This document shows, in pieces, positions 50,386 through 59,567 of a stretch of 64,000 nt of DNA. Position 1 is the first letter of the stretch. The number at the start of each line of letters is the position of its first letter. Both the position numbers and the translations under genes were made by a program. The notes below the pieces were generated by a model. That model did no database searches and had not been told where the DNA came from. It was given only the letters and a program-made list of their open reading frames with translations. This DNA comes from Streptomyces lienomycini (GTDB lineage Bacteria > Actinomycetota > Actinomycetes > Streptomycetales > Streptomycetaceae): the NCBI RefSeq assembly GCF_027947595.1, contig NZ_CP116257.1, positions 1,736,001 to 1,800,000 on the forward strand, read 5' to 3'.

Positions 50386-50425
50386 CGTTCGAAGTTGTCC
50401 GAGGCCGTTCGAGGTCGTCCGACGC
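50386..50425. repeat. Two 20-bp repeats upstream of the ParA-like gene
   Basis: CGTTCGAAGTTGTCCGAGGC (50386-50405) and CGTTCGAGGTCGTCCGACGC (50406-50425) agree at 17 of 20 bases and are adjacent, 58 bp before the GTG of the ParA-like gene. The position fits a regulator's paired binding site. The remaining gap 50329-50628 holds no recognisable gene. Confidence 0.4.
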
Positions 50426-50628
50426 ACCGGCTCTTCCCCCTGAGGACGCCGACGCCCGTTCCACGGGTCCTGACGTCGCGCCCGACACCAGCCTAATCAC
50501 GAGTGACCCACCCCCGTCAGGCCCCTTGCCCCGGCGCACTCGGGTGCCCCACGCCACAACTCACACAAAAGCCATGCCCTTTCACGCCATACCGGACGCA
50601 ATCGGGTGGGCCGGTCGACGTGGTTCCG

Positions 50629-51405
50629 TCAGTCCATCCGCCGAGGTGTGCCCAGGAGCCCGGCCTCCACATCGGTCGGCTGCGTCATCACGTACTGCCG
50701 GTCCCGTTCCGTACACCACAGGGTGACCCCGTCCGCGAGGGTCGGCAGTGCCTCGTACTCGGAGCGGGGCAGACCGGTCACGCGTCCGATCTCCACGGAC
50801 TCGTCCGGCGACACACGCTGCACGCCGACCAGGCGTGCCTGACGCATCAACCGCGGTGCGAGAGGGCTCAGGTACGGCAGCAGCGTCAACACGGACTGCC
50901 AGGGGGCGGAAACCACCCGGCCACGGGGCGGACGCATGCCGCAGTCCCGGATGACCAGGACCGGAGCCGTCGCCGAGGCGCCCTGCGGCGGGACCCGGCC
51001 CACCTCGTGCACGGTCATGCCGGACTGACCGCCACCGACCGCCTGCACCACCTGTGCCCAGTGAGCGGGGCGACCGGTCTCCACGGCCACCCGGGCTCCG
51101 GTCGCAGCCACGCGCAGCGCCAGGACCTGCGTGGTCCAGAGTCCGCCGATCAGCAGGATGTCGAAGGGCGTCGGGCGGTTCACCCCGAGCACGGCTGGCT
51201 GCCCCTCGCTGTTGACGCCCACCACGACACCGTCGTCCCCGACGGGCAGACCGAGCGTGTCGACCTGCGCCATGGAGAGCGTGTGCCGGGGATGACGAGG
51301 GCCCAGGAGACCGAAACCGGTGCGTAGACGCTCCCGGAGGCCCCTGGCCGACTGCCCGGAAGCGGCGGCCGCAGGGGTGGGAGCGGCGGGCTGCGTAGAG
51401 GCCAT
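50629..51405 (-). CDS. Conserved ESX-locus accessory protein, function unknown
   Basis: A 258-residue protein without signal peptide. An Ala/Pro-rich start is followed by a stretch with VDTLGLPVGDDGVVVGVNSEGQPAVL, and LLIGGLWTTQVLALRVAATGARVAVETGR, which resembles a nucleotide-binding or FHA-free alpha/beta core; no named family recognised. ATG at 51405 overlaps the EccE stop by one base (TGATG) and GGAGG lies nine bases upstream, so it is co-translated with EccE and should work with the secretion machine. Confidence 0.7.
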   Translation of the reverse strand: MASTQPAAPTPAAAASGQSARGLRERLRTGFGLLGPRHPRHTLSMAQVDTLGLPVGDDGVVVGVNSEGQPAVLGVNRPTPFDILLIGGLWTTQVLALRVAATGARVAVETGRPAHWAQVVQAVGGGQSGMTVHEVGRVPPQGASATAPVLVIRDCGMRPPRGRVVSAPWQSVLTLLPYLSPLAPRLMRQARLVGVQRVSPDESVEIGRVTGLPRSEYEALPTLADGVTLWCTERDRQYVMTQPTDVEAGLLGTPRRMD

Positions 51406-52733
51406 CAGCGGGCACCTCCGAGAGGCAGGGTGGCGAGTACGCCGGGCAGTTGTTCACGGTCCAGACGCACGAGCCCGGTCCGCGCCTGGCGTGCGACGTT
51501 CTCCAGGTCCCGCCGCGCGTCGGCCAGCTCCGTGCTGCTGCGACCGGTGACCCGTACGTGCCCTGAGATCGTCACGTCCTGGTGCCCGCTCGGCGCCAGG
51601 GTGAGGCTGAACGTGGTGGCCAGCGCGGGCACCGCCGTCAACTGGGCCACCAACTGGGGCAATCCGACTCCCTGACCGCCCAACTGCGGCCAACGGCGTA
51701 CCCAGTACGTGGTGTGCCGCCGGTTGTCGCACCGCCAACTGCGGCTGGACTCCTCGGTCCGCCGCCGCGGGGTGTCGCCCTGCCCCGACTGGACGGTCAC
51801 CATCGGGTTGGCGCACATCGAGGTGGCGAGAGCGGACGACACCTCCTCCTCGGTCAGCAGGTTCACGCGGAAGCCGGCCCCCGTCAGCCGACTGGAGAGG
51901 TGCTCGGCCGACCGGACCAGACACTTCTGCGCTCCCGGCAGCCCGCCACCGCGCGCGGCGACCGCGTCGGGGCACAGTTCGGGATCGAGTTTCAGCGCGA
52001 TCCACATGATGCGGACGGCGGGAGAGGCGATCTCGGACTGCAACTGCGCGTAGTTGGTCACCACGACCGACTGCCTGGGCAGGTGGGGTGCGGGCGCGGT
52101 CTGCGTGTGCAGCACGATCTGCGCGGACTCCAGACGGATGCCGTCCACCTCGAGCGCGTCCCGGACCAGGGCGAGCGGGAGCGGTCTGCGGCCGCGCTCG
52201 GCCCGCAGCGCACCGGCGTCGGCCTCCACCTGGAGCACGGCGGTGAGGAAGCCCCCGTCACCCACCATGCCCACCGGCCGGCGGTCGCGCTCGTCCCGGT
52301 GGACGAAGCTGTACGTGCGCAGGTTCGGTTCGCACTCCACCGCCGGGACCAGACCTGCGTCGATGCCCTGCGCCACCGGGACCTGCGATGCGCCGCGGCG
52401 GCGGGCACGCAGCGCGAGGTGGCTGGCCAGCCACTCGGGCAGCGAGCGCCGACGTCGACGTACCACCGCGAGGAGTACCAGCACCACGGCGACGGCGACC
52501 GAGGGCACCATCGCCACCGGCCCGACGAGCCAGCCGCTCACCGCCAGCGCGGCGGCCAACTCCAGCAGCACCAGCCGCTGCAGGGTGGAGGAACCACCAC
52601 GTGCCGGACGGGCCTGCAGATGCGGTGTGACAGAGGCCCGGACGGTCGGCGCGATGCCTCCGGCGTCCGGCGGCGCGTCGGAACGACGGGGCGCCGAATG
52701 CGTGCGTGACCGGGTCCGCGACGCGGAAGCCAT
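51405..52733 (-). CDS. eccE: Type VII secretion protein EccE
   Basis: A 442-residue protein with two adjacent membrane spans near the N-terminus (about 55-95: LVLLELAAALAVSGWLVGPVAMVPSVAVAVVLVLLAVV) followed by arginines and a long cytosolic domain, the plan of EccE, a component of the ESX membrane complex. Segments such as RPVGMVGDGGFLTAVLQVE and VSSALATSMCANP fit the actinobacterial family. ATG 52733 was chosen; a GTG immediately before it is equally possible. Divergent from eccB with a 159-bp gap. Confidence 0.85.
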   Translation of the reverse strand: MASASRTRSRTHSAPRRSDAPPDAGGIAPTVRASVTPHLQARPARGGSSTLQRLVLLELAAALAVSGWLVGPVAMVPSVAVAVVLVLLAVVRRRRRSLPEWLASHLALRARRRGASQVPVAQGIDAGLVPAVECEPNLRTYSFVHRDERDRRPVGMVGDGGFLTAVLQVEADAGALRAERGRRPLPLALVRDALEVDGIRLESAQIVLHTQTAPAPHLPRQSVVVTNYAQLQSEIASPAVRIMWIALKLDPELCPDAVAARGGGLPGAQKCLVRSAEHLSSRLTGAGFRVNLLTEEEVSSALATSMCANPMVTVQSGQGDTPRRRTEESSRSWRCDNRRHTTYWVRRWPQLGGQGVGLPQLVAQLTAVPALATTFSLTLAPSGHQDVTISGHVRVTGRSSTELADARRDLENVARQARTGLVRLDREQLPGVLATLPLGGAR

Positions 52734-52892
52734 CACTCCAAATCCCCCGAACTCTCACCAAAGATATTGTGCTCAGCACACGGCAGGCTCCGGAAGCCTA
52801 CCCGTGCCCCATGCACCGTCCGGCAACAGGCATAGTAGGGGCCGGGTCTGACAGCCGAGGTTCCGGAGGCGACCGGAGCGGAAGAGGGACCA

Positions 52893-54479
52893 GTGGCGAC
52901 CACTGTGCCCCCCGCTCCACCACGCCCTCGTACGGGGAGAGAACGAAGACACATGGCATCACGGCGCGATGAACTGAACGCCCACACCTTCGCGAAGCGC
53001 CGCACTCTCGCGTCTTTCCTGCAGCCGTCCCCCTCGGGTTCGGAGGAGGGCGCGCCCAGGCCGCTGCGGGCGATCGTGCCCGGTGCCGTCGTCGGCATCG
53101 TGGTCCTCGCCGTGTTCGGTGCGGTCGGACTGTTCAGCCCGACCGCACCGAAGGGCTGGGACGACGTCGGAGGGCACGTGATCGTGGCCAGCGACTCCAC
53201 GACGCGGTACGTCGTCCTGAAGACCGACGGGAAGACGCAACTGCACCCGGTCCTCAACATGGCCTCCGCCAAGCTCCTCCTCAACCCCGACAAGGACAAC
53301 GTCATCACGGTCGACGAGGGCGTCCTCGACAGCGGCGAGCCACCGCACGGCGCCACGATCGGCATTCCCTACGCCCCCGACCGCCTGCCCGGTCCCGACG
53401 ACGCCGAGCAGGCCAAGCGCTGGGCGGTCTGCGAACGCCCCGGCCCCGGCGGCAGGGCCATCCAGAAGGCGGCGTTCGTCCTCGCGAAGAAGGACTGGAG
53501 CAAGGCGGAGGGCCGCGACAGGCTCTCCGGCGGCGACTTGATGTACGTCGTCGGACCGGACGGCACCTCCCAGTACGTGGTCGACTCACGCGGCTCCGCC
53601 TACCCCCTGGCCGACCCCGCCGACAAGGAACTCCTCAAGGCCCTCGACACCCAGGGCCGGGTCCCGCAGCGCGTCTCCCAGGAGTGGCTGGACACCCTCC
53701 ACAAGGGCGACCCCGTCGACATCCCGGAGATCAAGGGCACGCCCGGCGCGGCCGCGGGAGCTTCCGACATGCTGGGCGAGTACGACAAGGTGGGCATGGT
53801 CATCAAGGCGTACGACGGACGGCGCATGCAGTACTACGTCGTGCAGAGCGGCGCCGTGGCCCGCGTCTCGGAGTTCACGGCCACCCTGCTCCTCAACAGC
53901 GGCGCCCTCGTCGACGTCGGCCAGGCCGGCGAGGCCCAGCAGGTGAGTCCCGGCGCGGTCGTCGACAGCATCGAGTTCGCGGGCCAGCGGAACTGGCCGT
54001 CGTACCGCCCGAAGACGGTCAACGACGGTACCTCCGAGGCCTCCGGCCGCAACACCGTCTGCAACGTCCTGCGCTCGGTGGACGCCAAGAACGGCACCAC
54101 GACGCTGTCCACCTGGGCGAGCACCGACTTCCCGGCCCAACTGCCGACCGGCTCCTCCAGCGCGTACGTGACACCGGGTTCCGGCCAGTTGTACCGCCAG
54201 TTCCAGGGCAGCGAGACGAAGGCGGGCGGAGTCTTCCTGGTCACCGACACCGGATTGCGCTACGCCCTGCAGTCCAACAGCGACAGCGCCACCGACGACA
54301 AGGGCATCGGCACCTCCGACAAGAAGCGCGAGCAGGAACTGAGCGAGTCCCGCATCGCCCAGACGCGGCTCGGCTACGAGAAGGTGGACCCTTCACCCGT
54401 TCCGGTGCAGTGGTCGACGTTCCTGCCCACCGGCCCGCGGCTGTCCGAGGCGGCCGCACGCCAGCCGCAGGGATCGTGA
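52893..54479 (+). CDS. eccB: Type VII secretion protein EccB
   Basis: A 528-residue protein with the EccB start SRRDELNAHTFAKRR, one membrane span (about 66-86: AIVPGAVVGIVVLAVFGAVGLF) and a large extracytoplasmic part containing repeats of the R domain type with two cysteines (VCERPGPGG and TVCNVLR) that can form the family's disulfide. It is a core subunit of the ESX membrane pore. GTG at 52893 follows AGAGGGACCA; ATG at 52953, which gives the shorter common N-terminus, is an alternative. Coupled to the mycosin gene by GTGA overlap. Confidence 0.92.
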   Translation: MATTVPPAPPRPRTGRERRHMASRRDELNAHTFAKRRTLASFLQPSPSGSEEGAPRPLRAIVPGAVVGIVVLAVFGAVGLFSPTAPKGWDDVGGHVIVASDSTTRYVVLKTDGKTQLHPVLNMASAKLLLNPDKDNVITVDEGVLDSGEPPHGATIGIPYAPDRLPGPDDAEQAKRWAVCERPGPGGRAIQKAAFVLAKKDWSKAEGRDRLSGGDLMYVVGPDGTSQYVVDSRGSAYPLADPADKELLKALDTQGRVPQRVSQEWLDTLHKGDPVDIPEIKGTPGAAAGASDMLGEYDKVGMVIKAYDGRRMQYYVVQSGAVARVSEFTATLLLNSGALVDVGQAGEAQQVSPGAVVDSIEFAGQRNWPSYRPKTVNDGTSEASGRNTVCNVLRSVDAKNGTTTLSTWASTDFPAQLPTGSSSAYVTPGSGQLYRQFQGSETKAGGVFLVTDTGLRYALQSNSDSATDDKGIGTSDKKREQELSESRIAQTRLGYEKVDPSPVPVQWSTFLPTGPRLSEAAARQPQGS

Positions 54480-55807
54480 CGACCGTGGCTCCCCGGAAGA
54501 CCGAGACCATGCAGGCGCAGAAGTCCGCGATCCTCCCCGAGCGACAGCCCGGACGACCCTTCCCCGGGCGCGGAGCCGGCCGGGTCCGGTCACTGACGTC
54601 GGCCGTGCTCGCCGCCACCGTGCTCGCCGCACCGACCGTACTCACGCTCCTCCCCGCCGCCCCCGGGGCGCGGGCCGCCGACAGCGGGCAGTGCACCTTC
54701 CCCTCCAAGAACTACGAGGGCAGGCCGTGGGCCCTCCAGCGCGTCAACCTGGACGAGCTGTGGGCCCAGTCGAAGGGCAAGGGCGTCCAGGTCGCCGTGA
54801 TCGACACCGGCGTCGACGTGAAGAACCCCCAACTCACCGCCGCCGTCGACGCGTCCAAGGGCCGGAACTACCTGCCCGAGAAGGACGACAAGGGCGAGAA
54901 GATCGAACGGGGCAACGCCCACGGCACCACCGACACCGTCGGTCACGGCACACGCGTCGCCGGCATCATCGCCGCCCGCCCCGCCAAGGGCACCGGATTC
55001 GTCGGCCTGGCCCCAGAGGCCACGATCATCCCCATCAAGCAGAACGACGCGGAAGGCAACGGCACGGCCGACACCCTGGCCACGTCGATCCGCTACGCCG
55101 TGGACGCGGGCGCCGACGTCATCAACGTCTCCCAGGACACGGCCAAGGCCGTCAAACCCGACTCGCCCCTGAAATCAGCCGTCGACTACGCCCTGGGCAA
55201 GAACGTGGTGGTCGTCGCCTCGGCGGGCAACGACGGCCTCGGAGGCAAGAACAAGAAGACGTACCCGGCCTCGTACGAGGGCGTCCTCGCCGTGGCCTCC
55301 TCCGACCGCAACAACGAACGCGCGTCCTTCTCCCAGGCCAACGACTCCGTGGGCGTGGCGGCCCCCGGCGTCGACATGATCTCCACCGTCCCCGGCGGCG
55401 GCCACTGCTCCGACAACGGCACCAGCTTCTCCGCGCCCTACGTGGCGGCGGTCGCGGCGCTGCTGAAGTCGGCGTACCCCAAGTGGACGGCCGCCCAGGT
55501 CGTCGCCCAGATCGAGCAGACCGCCGAACGCTCCATCCCCGGCCACGACCGCCTCGTCGGCTGGGGCGTGATCGACCCGGTCAAGGCCCTCACCGCCGTG
55601 GACCCCGCCAACCCGGTGGAGTCCCCGTCGGCCGAACAGGCAGGCGCCCGCGCCAAGGCCCCCGACGTCCCTCCCCTCCACGTCGGCGAAACCCCCGAGG
55701 AACGCAACACCCGCCTCGGCACCTACGTGGTCATCGGCGGCCTGGTCCTGGCAGCGGGTCTCGGCGGCACGGCAGTGGCGGTACGGGACTCGCGGCGACG
55801 GGGCTGA
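54476..55807 (+). CDS. mycP: Type VII secretion-associated serine protease, mycosin
   Basis: A 443-residue subtilisin-family mycosin. After a signal peptide (ending about AAPGARAAD) the triad is D110 (VAVIDTGV), H157 (VGHGTRVAG) and S317 (NGTSFSAP). A C-terminal span (VVIGGLVLAAGLGGTAVAV, about 410-432) and a short basic tail anchor it in the membrane. Mycosins stabilise the ESX complex and cut some substrates. GTG at 54476 overlaps the EccB stop. It ends only 26 bp from the convergent lipoprotein gene. Confidence 0.93.
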   Translation: MTTVAPRKTETMQAQKSAILPERQPGRPFPGRGAGRVRSLTSAVLAATVLAAPTVLTLLPAAPGARAADSGQCTFPSKNYEGRPWALQRVNLDELWAQSKGKGVQVAVIDTGVDVKNPQLTAAVDASKGRNYLPEKDDKGEKIERGNAHGTTDTVGHGTRVAGIIAARPAKGTGFVGLAPEATIIPIKQNDAEGNGTADTLATSIRYAVDAGADVINVSQDTAKAVKPDSPLKSAVDYALGKNVVVVASAGNDGLGGKNKKTYPASYEGVLAVASSDRNNERASFSQANDSVGVAAPGVDMISTVPGGGHCSDNGTSFSAPYVAAVAALLKSAYPKWTAAQVVAQIEQTAERSIPGHDRLVGWGVIDPVKALTAVDPANPVESPSAEQAGARAKAPDVPPLHVGETPEERNTRLGTYVVIGGLVLAAGLGGTAVAVRDSRRRG

Positions 55808-55833
55808 GTCGAACGCTCCTCCAGGCTTCGCGA

Positions 55834-56346
55834 TCACTGACACAATGAGGAGTCTTCTACAGCCTGGGTGTATGCGGTGACCAGCTTCTTCACGGCTGCT
55901 GAATCGCCCACCTCGCCCGAGTAAACCTGGAAGGTTACGAAAAGTGTTTGGTCACCGTGCTCCGGACTCTTACAACGTGCACGTTGGGCGGCGCCTGTGC
56001 TCGACTGCAAGAAATCTTCGGAATCGGTCAACGTGGCGGAATCCAATTGAGGCACGCCCCTGGCTACGTCGGTGACGTTGCTACCCGCCTTCCACCATTC
56101 CTGACTCACTTTGAGGGCGACTTCATCATCGACGCTCACCTGACAGCGCTGGCGGCTGGGTACAGGCGTTTTCTTCTGGACAGTGATCTTTTCGCCCGCC
56201 GGTAGAAGTTCCGAGATTGTTTCGCGGTCTACCAGAGTGCCGCAAAGTTTCTCGGGAATGTCATAGGATCGTTCAGATTTGGTCCCAGAGCATCCGGCGA
56301 GCGCCATCAGCGCCATCGACATGATTGCGGCTCGGTAGATTTTCAC
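55834..56346 (-). CDS. Small lipoprotein behind the putative ESX effector (DUF3558-like)
   Basis: A 170-residue lipoprotein: signal peptide MKIYRAAIMSMALMALAGC with lipobox LAGC, then a domain with three further cysteines (KLCGTL, RQRCQVS, RARCKSP) and a final SSLCQ. The layout resembles DUF3558 lipoproteins of actinobacteria, without certainty. Start GTG 56346 with GGAG upstream. It lies 73 bp after the 775-residue gene on the same strand and shares its reduced GC, so it could be an immunity or partner lipoprotein. Confidence 0.65.
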   Translation of the reverse strand: MKIYRAAIMSMALMALAGCSGTKSERSYDIPEKLCGTLVDRETISELLPAGEKITVQKKTPVPSRQRCQVSVDDEVALKVSQEWWKAGSNVTDVARGVPQLDSATLTDSEDFLQSSTGAAQRARCKSPEHGDQTLFVTFQVYSGEVGDSAAVKKLVTAYTQAVEDSSLCQ

Positions 56347-56419
56347 GGGAGAACTCCAGTTCCGGTTCGTCCAGGGGAGGGGGCATGAGAGCTAGGTGCG
56401 GCTTAGTGAGCTTTGTAGC

Positions 56420-58747
56420 TCAAATGTCAGTCAGCAACTCGGCCCCAACTCGATCCATGTAGTCCCCTGCAGACAGATAGCCCTGAGATGCTTCCTCTTC
56501 TGCCCAGGTGGCAACATCGCCAGGGTGCTGATGTGCCCTTGCGGCTTCAAAAGCGGCACGGCGGGTGTACTTCATGTTGTCGTCCTGACCGTTTTCCCAG
56601 TTCTCGCCCATTTTCGAGCCGGCGTCGCTCTTCGCATCGCCCTCCACATCTTTGAAAATCTGTTCCATGATCACGCTGGTGACAGTTCCTGCGGTTCCCC
56701 CGACCACTGCGCCAGCAACAGGAGAAGCGATAAACGACGTACCAACACCCACGCCGAGTCCCACTGTTCCCGAAATGGTGTTCTTCCACTGGGCTACAGA
56801 GTGGTTGTAAGCGGCATCGTTCTCCACGGCGCCGGATGCAACTCCTTCGTTGCGGCCCATTGCCAGCGTCCCCGAGACCTCGCCCGAATGTCTGGCGATG
56901 GACCGGACGGTAAGCTCCATGTCGTGATCGGGGTGTCGGCTCTCGGGTAGATCGGGGTTTAGGTGATAGTCCATCAACGAGGCCATATAACTCTTCTGTC
57001 CGACCTCGACAGCAGAGTACCCTTCTGGATTCTGTCCGACAGCAAAGAGGAACCGAGAGACGTCTCGGTGATTCAACTCTGCTGAAGATCCAGAGACTGG
57101 GTAGAGATTCTCCACGCGCTTCCAGGCCTGTTGAGCGTCGACATCGCCCCTATCTGGGTTGGGGTCCACATCGGTTGCCGCACGATTGATGTCGGGCAAA
57201 TATTCGGAAGCGATTTGTCCCATGCTGTCCGACATATAGCTGTGTTCGGTCAGTCGCTCGGGGTCATCGGAGATTGACGTGACGAGGCTTTCGAATAGTT
57301 GGGTTTGTCCGGTGGTGTGGCCAGAGGTATCCGACAACGGGAACAGCTCACCTGCGGGATGGCCCGTAGTCGCCGCCTCCAGGGCAAGCGCCAGATTGTT
57401 CTGCCCGGTGTGAAGCTCGTCACCCTTGAGGTTCGACTCCTGTGGCCAGTCCCGTTCTTCGAACAGGTACTGGAAGTTGGACAGGGAGACCTTGCTGTTC
57501 TTACCGTTGCCGTCAGGGTCGCGCTCGAACGGGTTATCGGGATCGTCCTTCGATACGAACTGCTGGTTGAAGAAGTCGGTGGCCGCGTCCGGGCTGTTGG
57601 ACAACCCCTTGAGATATCCCGTCATAGGGTCCGAACCACTGTCCTCCCCGATACGGTTCAGGTACGGGTCCATCCCCATGCGCTGCCACGCACCATTGCG
57701 GTGCTCCCCGTTCCCCGTGAGCTTCCGCTCGGTCTCCATGAGCTTGGTGCCGTAATCCCTGAGGAACCCGTCGTCGTAGTCACCGGTCCTCATCAGGTTG
57801 CTCATGACCTGGAAGCCCATCGGTCCACCCCGGTCGCCGTACAGGGGCTTGTCACCGATGTCGATCATCGTTTGCTTCCAGGTGCCCATCGCCGTCGAGT
57901 CGCTCTGCGTCGCGGTGGCCAGCGTCATACCCAGACTGCGCTGCAGATCGTCGAACTGGTCGAGGCGCTCATGTCCCAAGTCCCAGTTTCCCCGCTGCGG
58001 ATCGGTGATCCCGGTCCAGAACTCCAGCGTCTTCTTGGGGCCGAGCGCGGTGGCGAACCGCTCGGCGAACAGTTCGTCGCCGGCGTACTTCTTGAGCCCC
58101 GCGTTGAGCGTGTCGAAGTCCTTGACGCTCAGGTCGTCCGGGTTCTTCTTCGCGAGCGCGGCCAGCTCATCGGCCTTCTTGACTGCCTCGGCGGCGGAGT
58201 CCCGGTCGCCGTAGTTGGCGTTGGAGAAGCCCAGCTGGCTCTGGTCGGCGATGGCCTGGAGGACGGTCTTCGCCGAGGTGTCGCTCTCGGTCGCCTTGTT
58301 CAGAATGCCCTGGATCTGGTCCCGCAGCGCGGTGATGTCGTCCTTGTTGTCCTGGTCCATCTTGCTACGGGCCTCGGGCGGCGCGTTGGTGGTGACGGTG
58401 AACCCACCCTCGTAGCCGATGACCGTGAGGTTCTTCTTGCGGCCGCCCTCAAGAGCGTCGAGAAGCTGCTGGTGATAACCCTTCAGCTCGCCAACCGTAT
58501 CGTTGAGGATCTTGTAGATGGTCCTCGCCTGGGTGTGGGCGTCGGCGAACTCGCCCGCCGTCTTCCCGATGAACTCCTTGGACACCTGGGCGTTCACACC
58601 GGCCCACTCGGCTTTGTTGGCGCCCTGGTGCAGATTGTCCTCGGCGTCCTTCTTCATCTCCGCGAGACTGCCGACGAGCGTCGACCAGTCCGTCACGGCG
58701 TCGTCGACCAGCTTGAAGTTGGCGTCGCGCAGCGCTTCGAGTTCCAT
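56420..58747 (-). CDS. Putative type VII secretion effector: WXG-type N-terminus, long helical body, glycine-rich hydrophobic segment
   Basis: A 775-residue protein without signal peptide. The N-terminal about 100 residues are helical and have a W-A-G turn (W48-G50) as in WXG100 proteins. The middle is charged and helical, with segments like FFNQQF and DRGGPMGFQVM; I recognise no enzyme motif. Near the end (657-698) lies a Gly/Val/Ala/Ile hydrophobic stretch able to form a membrane hairpin, followed by a polar tail. Family resembles Streptomyces ESX-linked proteins of unknown function. The 3' half of the gene is less GC-rich than the 5' half. The ATG is preceded by GAGGA. A helical partner gene lies upstream and a lipoprotein downstream on the same strand. 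Confidence 0.7.
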   Translation of the reverse strand: MELEALRDANFKLVDDAVTDWSTLVGSLAEMKKDAEDNLHQGANKAEWAGVNAQVSKEFIGKTAGEFADAHTQARTIYKILNDTVGELKGYHQQLLDALEGGRKKNLTVIGYEGGFTVTTNAPPEARSKMDQDNKDDITALRDQIQGILNKATESDTSAKTVLQAIADQSQLGFSNANYGDRDSAAEAVKKADELAALAKKNPDDLSVKDFDTLNAGLKKYAGDELFAERFATALGPKKTLEFWTGITDPQRGNWDLGHERLDQFDDLQRSLGMTLATATQSDSTAMGTWKQTMIDIGDKPLYGDRGGPMGFQVMSNLMRTGDYDDGFLRDYGTKLMETERKLTGNGEHRNGAWQRMGMDPYLNRIGEDSGSDPMTGYLKGLSNSPDAATDFFNQQFVSKDDPDNPFERDPDGNGKNSKVSLSNFQYLFEERDWPQESNLKGDELHTGQNNLALALEAATTGHPAGELFPLSDTSGHTTGQTQLFESLVTSISDDPERLTEHSYMSDSMGQIASEYLPDINRAATDVDPNPDRGDVDAQQAWKRVENLYPVSGSSAELNHRDVSRFLFAVGQNPEGYSAVEVGQKSYMASLMDYHLNPDLPESRHPDHDMELTVRSIARHSGEVSGTLAMGRNEGVASGAVENDAAYNHSVAQWKNTISGTVGLGVGVGTSFIASPVAGAVVGGTAGTVTSVIMEQIFKDVEGDAKSDAGSKMGENWENGQDDNMKYTRRAAFEAARAHQHPGDVATWAEEEASQGYLSAGDYMDRVGAELLTDI

Positions 58748-58846
58748 GGGGTGTCCGTTCCTCGCGAGTCGGTGAAGAGAGAAGAACCGGGATGGCCCGC
58801 CCGACAGTGCGGAGCTCGTCGTGGCAACCGGCCCTCGGGCGGTGTG

Positions 58847-59359
58847 TCAGTCGTCCTTCTTCGGACTCTGCTCGCCGTAGATCTCGTTCTTCTTCCCGGG
58901 CGGCCCGACTCGCTCGTCGAAGCCCGTGTCCAACGTCGCGATGCTGCTCATCTGCCGCAGGATGTAGCCCTCGTCACCGTCATGGGTCTTCTTGGTGACC
59001 TGCATGTGGTTCGAGATCTGGGCACACGCGTCCATCAGGGACTTGAGCTGTTCGTCCCACCGGGTCGACACGTGCTTGAGTCCGGCGCCCAGCGCGAAGC
59101 CCTGCTTCGACAGATCTCCCGCAGCGCTGTCACTGCTGGTGATGTGGACCCGGGCCTTGTCCCAGAGCTGGTTGTACAGGGTGTGGGCGTCCTTGCCGAC
59201 TTTGGTGAGGGCGTCGTTCTTGACCTTCAGATCCCCGTACTGGCTCGGCGGAGTGACGGGGCCGCCTCCGTCCAGTTGGTTCAACTGCATATGCGTGGAG
59301 CCGCCCTGCTGCCGCTCCAGCGCGTTGGCTTTGAGCTGTTCCCACTCGTCCCATGCCAT
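58847..59359 (-). CDS. Helical WXG-like partner protein of the putative effector
   Basis: A 170-residue, mainly helical protein starting MAWDEWEQLKANALERQQ. A Gly/Pro linker (TPPSQYG) separates a short N-terminal helix from two long helices with heptad-like spacing and the segment VSTRWDEQLKSLMDACAQI. No signal peptide. Proteins of this kind precede ESX effectors in Streptomyces and related genera and may act as secretion partner. ATG at 59359 follows GGAAGG by ten bases. The effector gene begins 99 bp downstream. A ribosome site before each suggests one transcript. Confidence 0.65.
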   Translation of the reverse strand: MAWDEWEQLKANALERQQGGSTHMQLNQLDGGGPVTPPSQYGDLKVKNDALTKVGKDAHTLYNQLWDKARVHITSSDSAAGDLSKQGFALGAGLKHVSTRWDEQLKSLMDACAQISNHMQVTKKTHDGDEGYILRQMSSIATLDTGFDERVGPPGKKNEIYGEQSPKKDD

Positions 59360-59567
59360 GGACGGCTACCTTCCCCGTGTGCAGGACCGTCGACGCCCTC
59401 GCGGACCGGATGGCGACGTGCGGTGACCGGACTCTGCCATAACCTAGCAACGGCAAGGCGGGGCGATGCAGGCCTAGGGGCGCCCGAGACAGTAATAGAG
59501 GCAGCACGGTGACATTCCGACCCGGCCTGTCACGATCGTGGCGTTCCGAGGGAAGGGTTGACATGCC

